DNA of 64,000 nucleotides from Buxus sempervirens (lineage: Eukaryota > Streptophyta > Magnoliopsida > Buxales > Buxaceae), in NCBI GenBank assembly GCA_947561395.2, contig OX387185.1, positions 34,638,213 to 34,702,212 on the forward strand, read 5' to 3'. The notes below the pieces were generated by a model that saw nothing but the letters and a program-made list of their open reading frames with translations, did no database searches and was not told where the DNA came from. The translations under genes and the position numbers were made by a program. Shown piece after piece: positions 56,730 through 64,000 of this stretch (position 1 is the first letter of the stretch; each line of letters begins with the position of its first letter).

Positions 56730-58380
56730 GAGAGGCCTCCCCCCTTCATTTGAACAAGCCATCCTCCTTTGGCCTACCCCCTCTCCCTCTTGGTGCTTAC
56801 TACGACCAAATGCTGTTCAATTACCACCACCCTATCCAAGCCCATTTAATGCCCAAAATACCCTTGTAACCCCAAAACCATGCCTAATCCTCCCAAAGCA
56901 TCTTCTTAAAACCCAACCTCCTATCAAGGCTCTTTTAAAACCAATCTGGAAAATCCAAAGAGACGCGGAAGCGCTGCCGAGATTACCAGAGAACCATCAC
57001 TTGTCAAAGAATTGAGAAGGTAATAGTAAAAGGGAAGTTATCTTATTCAATACATGTCAATATTTTGAGTTTAAATTGTCTCTTATTTTATTTACTGTTT
57101 CTCTCATCCATTGGCTTCTAACGTGTGCAATATTAAGCATGGTATGTTGAAGATGAAGATCCAATTAAAAGAAGGAGAAAGGGAGTTTGGATATGACAAA
57201 TAAAAGTCATCTAAGACAAGATGGCTTCACTTCATATCAGATCACCTTTTCATACACTCCCTATCTTCTTGATCAATGATAAATATGTGTTTGCAAGCCT
57301 AGCCATATGATAAAGAACCTCTGATTCCTTCATGTGTTCTCATGCAAAAGATGATCATATGAAAGATAAAAAAAAAAGGGGAGAAGTAAAGAACAAGAAA
57401 ATGATGAAGAAGTGAGTTCTTATGTTGCTGTGAAGATATTGTAAACCTCGGCGGATGCCACTGGATCCCTTAAAAGGCAGCCGGAACAGATCCAGAATGA
57501 AATCGGCAGCAAATGGGCAAACGGAGTTGTGCCCGTAAACTCAGGCCGGTCCAGGCTGGACCGTGATTGCTTCACGGGCAGAAGGGACCGGAATCCATTC
57601 ACGGTCAGGCTGGACCGTAGAGCAAACACGGGCGAAATGTGAAATAATGTAAAATTTGTCATTTCTTGGTTCGGTTGGATCTGATCCGGTCTAAGCCGGC
57701 TTGAACCATCCTTTTAAAACATTTGGGCTACCTTAAGCCCATTTTTGACTTTGGGCCTAGATAGGCCCACCAAGATTCCCTTGGGCCCACTTGTGGGGCC
57801 CACTTCTGACCAGCCCAAACCCGGCCCGTTTTCAATAAAACGGGCCCAGGCCACTAGACTTTGGCTAATGGGCCCATTCCAAGCCCACTAAGCCCAAACT
57901 AAAATTGTAAATATATAAAACTTAATAAAATAACCAAATGGGTTACCCAATAACCCAACTGGGCCCAAGGCCCAACCATGGCAACCCACGGGTCTTCCAA
58001 CGGGACCCGGGTCTGACCCACTTCACTTAAATAAATAAAAAGATAAAATCAACTAAAAAGGGACCCACACCTCCAGCGGGCCCCGCCAGACCTAACAAGG
58101 TAGCATGCTAGTCTAGGAAGGGTGAACTTGACTCAAAAACCAGGGAGACCCGAGGGACCCGTCAAACCGACGGGGCGGACCAGGGTGTCTTTAGGACTTC
58201 CCCGGACCGTAACCGAGGACTTAGCTAGAACTCTGAAAGGCCGCAGACCAGACTTAGACCCGATTAGGGCAAAACCGTGTCTGCCTGCACTCTCAGGCAG
58301 TGGCGACTCTGAAAATCCCGAGGCACGTGCCAAAGGCGCGCCCGGTGTGCGATCTAGGCCAGGTTTAGGTGCGCACAGCT

Positions 58381-58398
58381 TGGCGACTCTGCTGGGGA
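58381..58398 (+). promoter_or_regulatory. Primer binding site, unit 2
   Basis: Same sequence and spacing as at 46867-46884. Confidence 0.8.
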
Positions 58399-60481
58399 CT
58401 CCCTCAACCCAGTCGGACCCTGGTTATCAAATGAGTCAACTTAGGAGGATATAGGCTAATTTAGGAAGTACTTTTTGTCCAACCTTAGTAAGGTATGGAA
58501 CTCATGTAATTACATGATATTGGGGGATCCTGTCAAACGGACATGATAATCGCCTAAGGCAAGTGGTTTTTAACAGGGACCAATGTGACCCGCCCACTTA
58601 CCTGGGGATCCACCCAGATCTTGTATTACATGCTGTTCTGCACTTTTACTATAAATGTAGGAACCCTTTGTTGGCCCTTATTCGAGAATCACCCAAGCAG
58701 ACACAGCACTTGACCCCATTGCACATACAAGCACCTCACTACACCGTGAATGAATTTTTTAACTGCGTGGGGTGACATGCACGAGGGAGTCTGCATGGAT
58801 GATCCGAACTGAATGCTATCTGCACTCTGTGAATGTTCTTCTTAACCAAAACCTAGATCTCTCTAGCAGCCACCCTTCTTCAATCGAGAAACTTACTTTG
58901 GGATGGTATTAGCCCTACGCTCCCGTGGCTTGCCGGGGAAAGCAGGGTAAACCCATCTCCCCAGGTTTCTGGATTCTTCAAGCGCCCTTGGTTTCTTGCC
59001 ATGGTACGCGAGGGGTCTAGTACTTGGCTCAGACCCTTGAAGGCAGGTGCCTCGGGCTGGGTATCCTTCCCCACCTATTGACTCTGAAAAACCTCGATCT
59101 GAATCTGAATGTGAACATGAATGCTGGAATAAAATAAGGAAAAATCAATTTAAAACCCAAGAGTCCATCAGGGGCAACAACCCCGTCCTTTTGCATCGAA
59201 CTGAGTGAGACCTAGACCATGGGTTGCCTTAGCCCTAAATTAGGAAACCAACCCAATTTGATCAGGGGTCTAACCCCAGATCCATGCATTTGAGTCCTGT
59301 AAACCGTGGGCCTCGACCCATTAAGTCCGCTGGAAGCACTCTAAGTCTTAGTTGGCCTTTCAAGCAGATGAAAGCCAGCCAGATCAGACAATCAGACAGA
59401 AACAGGCCAAAACAGGGGCAGAAAAAAAACCCTAGATTTAGGATTTCAGCCCACCTGCCAAGAAGCAAACTTGTACCCTCCTTTTGGGTTCCCAACAACC
59501 CTAAAGGTGATTTTCTTTACAGAATTATTTTTGTAAATTTCGCCCTCGATGGCAAGGTGTAAACATTTTTATTGTGATCTGACACCCAAAAGCAGATAAA
59601 AGAACAGATGAAAGATAAAAGGTTGATCAGGACTTAGGAATGCTTCCTTACACAAGTATGTCTAGGAGTCGTGCCTTAACAGGCACCAACCCTTTTAGGA
59701 CCATGCACACACCTGTTGGTTTTTTTTAGCATTTAACTTTCATTTTACCTGTGTATATATTTGTTCTTGCGTTAAACATGTGCACTTCGAGATCATTTAC
59801 ACCAACCTGTTTAGCCGCATTGTATTCAAAAATGCACAAAAATTTTCTGGGCATTCATTGAGCCGGCTTTCGAGGTGTTCATCAAAATGGCCTTCGGGCC
59901 TACATTGAATCGTCTCCATTAACATTGTCTTTTGCTATGCACAGTAAAACCGTCATTCATGGTTATATTGAGCTAGCTGTGTAGACATAAATCAAATCGC
60001 CCCTCTTGCGGCATAAATTCTCCATGCCATTCATGGCATGATCCAAGGCACGTTTCCTGATTTACCATTTCTTGATTTCAAAGGGTTTGCACTCATGAAG
60101 CACGTGTTGCACGGTTTTGAAAACCATCAAACACGATATGATCTCCAGAGTCTCAATCTCTGAAAGATCGAACTGCAAGTTTTTTTTTTTAACATCGTAA
60201 TTTTCAGGAAAAACCCTTGATTGGATATGGCACTGTCACACACTGTTCACAGTAATGTTTTGTCGAAGTTGTGATTTTCATGCATGAATCGTCCCATATT
60301 TATTTTCACTTATTGTGACCCCAGAGCACCACTCACGGTGTAAATGATCTCGTCATACACAACACATTGTTCATAAGTTGAAAAGAAACTGATTGAGATC
60401 TTTAATGAACAGGTACGATTCAGGTACTTCACATTAAAAGCACTAACCAGAACGCTGCATTTGCATTGAAAAAGGACTGCA

Positions 60482-61822
60482 ATGAATTCTTCTGAGGCTC
60501 CAACTTCGTCATCCTCACAACCAAGAACTGAAGAACAGCAAGTCATGATGGATCTAAGTCAACAAGTAGCCATGACACATGCCACGGGGGTTCAAGTACC
60601 AGAAATCCAACAGGGACAACCACCCCAGCCGAACCTCATGACAGTTGATCTGCCACCACGGGACACCCAATTCCCACATCCGGCAGCAATAGCCACCCAC
60701 CTTCCACCATGTGTGCCTGTCCAATTGGGGCAAGAAGAGCAAGACCGGAACAGGGTACGGAAGGCCCAACTTGAGGAAATGTTGGCTGCAGTAAAGGAAG
60801 ACAGTAAGGCCCAAATAGCCGCAATAAGAGAAGAACTCTTGAAACAACTCCAGCCCAACCCAGTACGTGAGGAAACCACACTGGAGAGCTTGTGTCTTTT
60901 CCCAGACATCCATCTGCCAGTAAAGTTCCGATGTCCTGACTTGCATAAGTTTGACGGTACTGGCTGTCCTTTGATACACCTGCGATCCTATGTTGGCGAC
61001 ATGTGCCAATATGCGAAGGACGAAAAGATCATGGTTCAGTTCTTCCAGAGATCGCTAACTGGGGCAGCATATTCTTGGTTCCTAAGTCTGGACAAGCAGA
61101 AGGTCAAGACATGGAACGACATTGCTACTGTATTCATCCAACAGTACCATTTGAACAGTCCGACGGTTCAAACCCGGGCAGAATTACAAAGACTATCAAA
61201 GGGAAATAGCGAGTTTGTAAGAGACTACGCTAAAAGATGGATAAAACTAGCAAATATGGTTCAACCCCCTCTCCTAGAACAAGAACAAACTTCTCTGTTC
61301 ATTTCATCATTGGGGCAACCATACTTTACAATGCTGTTGGGACAATGTGCTGCAAGTTTCGCCGAGCTGGTGATGACGGCTGAAAGGATCGAAGATGCGG
61401 TTAAGGCTGGGAAAATAGGAGCTTCTATGACAGAATCCTCCCAAGAAGACATAAGATATGAGGGAACGATCAACCATGACCAATCTGCTAAACGCAAGAG
61501 AGGAAATGATCACCCCTGTGCAAATGTCACCATGGCTCGACTGAAGGAGCCCTTGACTAAGGAAGAAAGAAAGAACCGTGTGTTCACACAGCTCCCATAT
61601 TCCCTGGCTGAGTTGTTGCCTACCTTGCTGCAAGAAGGACACCTGAAGCAGGTTCCCCCAAATCCAAGGGCACCAGCAAGTAGAGGGTATGACCCGTCCA
61701 AGACATGTGGTTACCATAAGGGAGCACCGGGGCATGATACTAACGAATGTTGGAGCCTCCGTCATGCAGTCCAAGATCTCCTTGAAGCTGGGGAACTCAA
61801 AATTGATCCTCCATCAAGTTGA
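60482..61822 (+). CDS. gag: Gag polyprotein, unit 2 (446 aa)
   Basis: Amino-acid sequence identical to the Gag at 48968-50308, with the same capsid-like region and C409/H412/H418/C423 knuckle. The perfect identity points to very recent duplication or to an assembly duplication. Confidence 0.9.
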   Translation: MNSSEAPTSSSSQPRTEEQQVMMDLSQQVAMTHATGVQVPEIQQGQPPQPNLMTVDLPPRDTQFPHPAAIATHLPPCVPVQLGQEEQDRNRVRKAQLEEMLAAVKEDSKAQIAAIREELLKQLQPNPVREETTLESLCLFPDIHLPVKFRCPDLHKFDGTGCPLIHLRSYVGDMCQYAKDEKIMVQFFQRSLTGAAYSWFLSLDKQKVKTWNDIATVFIQQYHLNSPTVQTRAELQRLSKGNSEFVRDYAKRWIKLANMVQPPLLEQEQTSLFISSLGQPYFTMLLGQCAASFAELVMTAERIEDAVKAGKIGASMTESSQEDIRYEGTINHDQSAKRKRGNDHPCANVTMARLKEPLTKEERKNRVFTQLPYSLAELLPTLLQEGHLKQVPPNPRAPASRGYDPSKTCGYHKGAPGHDTNECWSLRHAVQDLLEAGELKIDPPSS

Positions 61823-61968
61823 AAAGAAATTGAGAAAAAAAAATAATAAAAAAAAAATAAAAAAAAAATAAAAAAAAAAAAAAAGATCATCTCTATGCAG
61901 CCTAGCATTTCATGGATTCTGCTTTCTGATGTTTGTTTCTTCTGGCAGGAACCCCTTCAGTAGTCAGC

Positions 61969-62691
61969 ATGGACCACACCTCAGAGACAAGTCGTGATGC
62001 GGCCCAACAAATATCCAGCATAGTGGCCTCTCTATGGAGTCTGCTAAGAATGATAACAATCAGGGAAGAAACATGGAACAAATGCTGGGAAGCATTAGGA
62101 GAAGAAAATTTTGAACTACGATCTCAAGTAAGGGTCCTTGAAGAAGAAATCCAACAAATAAAGGGAAAGATACCCCTGAACTGTCAAGAAGTGAGCTGCC
62201 CGCCAACCATAATAGGTAGTCAGATGCAAAAAGAGAAAGGAAAAGCTGTAGCAGAGGGTGTTACTCGAGCCATGAAAAAGCAAAATCCTTTGGATGATTC
62301 CCCAAGGAGAACAAAAGAGGAAGCAGAGGCCAGAATGAGGAGGGTTTTCACCCCTTTACCATATGCACCGATAGAATTGCTTCCAACACTATTGAAGGAG
62401 GGGTATGTGCAGATTAAGCCCCCGAACCCCCGAATGATTCGGTCCAGAAACTACAACGCTGCAGAACGATGTGAGTACCATTCTGATGCTCCAGGACACC
62501 ACACAAACCGGTGTTGGGATCTGCGGCATGATATTCAAGATCTGATCGATCAAGGATTCTTGAAGGAATTGCTTGAGAAACCAGGGTCTTACATTTCTGA
62601 CAAGTTGGCACAGGTCCGAATATCTGAATCAACCATCTTCCCGCAGAAAAGAGGAGATGATGCAGAAAAGGAGAATGAGGAAAGCACCTAA
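61969..62691 (+). CDS. Second Gag-like ORF, unit 2 (240 aa)
   Basis: Identical protein to 50455-51177, in the same position behind the unit 2 Gag. Confidence 0.7.
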   Translation: MDHTSETSRDAAQQISSIVASLWSLLRMITIREETWNKCWEALGEENFELRSQVRVLEEEIQQIKGKIPLNCQEVSCPPTIIGSQMQKEKGKAVAEGVTRAMKKQNPLDDSPRRTKEEAEARMRRVFTPLPYAPIELLPTLLKEGYVQIKPPNPRMIRSRNYNAAERCEYHSDAPGHHTNRCWDLRHDIQDLIDQGFLKELLEKPGSYISDKLAQVRISESTIFPQKRGDDAEKENEEST

Positions 62692-62830
62692 AAGCTTCCT
62701 GCCACGACAGGCAACTGAATTCCAAGAATGCTGATTCGTATCAGCCACCTTTTGCATAAATTACTACTTACTTTTGTTTATGCTTTCTTTTAATTTCCGA
62801 ACTTGATAACATGCTTCTTTTTGCAAGCTT

Positions 62831-63064
62831 ATGAAATCTTTTGGGAAATCACCAGAGTGTTTTACTACACCAAGGCAAGATTGTGATCTCGGGACAAACC
62901 TGAACAATCAAAAATGGAATGTGCCAGACAGCACAAGCTGTGCGGGTTTCAACATAGCCAAAGGATCCCCCACCTGCACCACATTTGAACCCTACCTTGC
63001 CAAACAGTGGAGCAAGCTGAAAGAAAAAAAAAGGAAGAAGGGGAAAGGTGCCCATACCAGTTAA
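62831..63064 (+). CDS. Small unrecognised ORF, unit 2 (77 aa)
   Basis: Identical to 51317-51550. Confidence 0.3.
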   Translation: MKSFGKSPECFTTPRQDCDLGTNLNNQKWNVPDSTSCAGFNIAKGSPTCTTFEPYLAKQWSKLKEKKRKKGKGAHTS

Positions 63065-64000
63065 GGGTCACTGACATGATCCAGGATCAATGATCCCAAT
63101 GACATGATGAGAGGCCATTTTTGGCTGAAATACTTCAAGCAAATTCCGCTAGTCAGACATGATTAAGCTTGATCGTCTCGTTTCTAACCCATGTTATGTC
63201 TAGCCACCCCAAATTGGGGCAAAGTAAAAAAAAAAATAAATAAATAAAGATGAAAATGGTTCTTGAGCCAGTTAATTGTACAAAAACAAGTGTTACATTC
63301 TCTGTAAAAGGATGAAAGGCCATCCTTGATTTTCTCCCAAAAATCATCTGACACAAGATGAAACCCTAGCAAAACACTTTGGGCCGAACAATCTCTTCAT
63401 TTAACCCTACCATGTCCTGTCTTCAAAACTAGGGTACACAAGCTTCATGAAATTGGAGACACAAGAAAGACAAGGGGAAGATAGGGCAAAGTGAAAAGCA
63501 CCCTAAAAAAGGAGAAAAGGGATAAAACCCAGAAAACAAGAATTTGAAGAACTGGGGCAATTCCCTTTGAAAAAAGAAAAGAAGAAAAAGAAAGAAAAAA
63601 CAAGAGAAAAACAAGAGTTGGGGAAAGTCCCAAAAGCAAAAGTCAAGGATTGGGGCAAAGAACCCAAGAAAGGAAAGAAAAGAAAAGAACAAAGATGAAA
63701 AAAAAAGGTAAAGAAGCTACACAAAGCTGAAGGGGTAAAAGATGAAGAAAGCCCTAACCAAGAAAAGTGGACAGGACATGGCTCTTACCCTACTCACAAA
63801 TTTTGAGCCTTTATATCATTTCTTCTGGACCCATGAACCAAGCCTACATTTCGTCCTGTTATGAAGTCCTTTCTGATTACAGAGAATTTGACACTAACTC
63901 CCAGACAAACTGGCAATGACAGAATCAAAGGAACAAAAGAACTTTGGCTAGACATAATGGTCACCCATAGAATGAAGTTATATAGGATTTGAGCTTATTT

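Larger units (their letters stand above)
55932..58377 (+). repeat. LTR 2 of the gag-only element, shared between the two units
   Basis: Same length and ends as LTR 1. Differences noticed by eye are C for T in the CCTCCCC run (45229/56743) and T for C in GGTATG[CT]TGAAG (about 45633/57147). It is preceded by the polypurine tract and followed by a primer binding site, so it acts as 3' LTR of unit 1 and 5' LTR of unit 2. Confidence 0.88.
44418..64000 (+). mobile_element. Tandem non-autonomous Tat-type LTR retrotransposon (LTR-internal-LTR-internal...), continues beyond window
   Basis: Unit 1 is 44418-55931 (LTR 44418-46863 plus internal 46864-55931). Unit 2 starts at 55932 with an LTR (to 58377) and an internal region that runs off the window. 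The offset is 11,514 bp, becoming 11,515 after a 1-bp indel near 63220. By eye only a handful of differences occur in about 8 kb and the Gag proteins are identical. Each internal region has a primer binding site, Gag and a second knuckle ORF. Unit 1 also shows hairpin arrays and a polypurine tract. No protease, RT, RNase H or integrase motif was found in 51,551-55,918, so the element needs partners in trans. Confidence 0.85.

Overview
This is nuclear DNA from a flowering plant, most likely a woody dicot, though the species cannot be named. The evidence is GT-AG introns, a gibberellin 2-oxidase gene with the usual three-exon layout, and dense nested transposons of plant families (Tat-type Ty3/gypsy, Ty1/copia, hAT and Harbinger-like MITEs, RTE-type LINEs). 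No rRNA, tRNA or CRISPR locus was recognised.

Layout. 1-6297: the 3' part of a Tat-type LTR retrotransposon with a multi-exon plant mobile domain (PMD) gene on the opposite strand, a polypurine tract and a 2.27-kb 3' LTR. 6298-10690: a short open frame with 39-aa repeats, then a degenerate Ty1/copia element split by two hAT-type elements, each with an 8-bp target duplication. 13838-15550: an intact GA2ox8-type gibberellin 2-oxidase gene, followed by a 1.8-kb solo LTR with a 5-bp target duplication. 19265-20090: a LINE RNase H remnant on the minus strand. 25840-37298 (minus): a two-exon host gene for an unrecognised protein. Its 10.4-kb intron holds an RTE-type LINE, an inverted RTE fragment, a hAT MITE and another MITE. 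40871-43460: a TAA-flanked MITE and three tandem copies of a ~435-bp repeat.

43622-64000: a partial LTR of one Tat-like family is interrupted by a second Tat-like element arranged LTR-internal-LTR-internal and running past the window end. The two units are offset by 11,514 bp and almost identical. The element has a Gag and a second ORF repeating the Gag zinc-knuckle module, but no protease, reverse transcriptase, RNase H or integrase. It would depend on an autonomous partner.

The most unusual signals are non-coding. The downstream internal region of this gag-only element holds about 25 short hairpins (53059-54447). Their 8-nt loop is nearly invariant while the 5-bp stems vary with compensating or G-T changes. 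A second array of seven hairpins, each followed by AAAATAGA, lies at 54601-54922. Both LTR families carry clustered inverted repeats upstream of their TATA boxes. In the first element the same ATCCGGATAC-type motif also precedes the TATA box of the antisense PMD gene.
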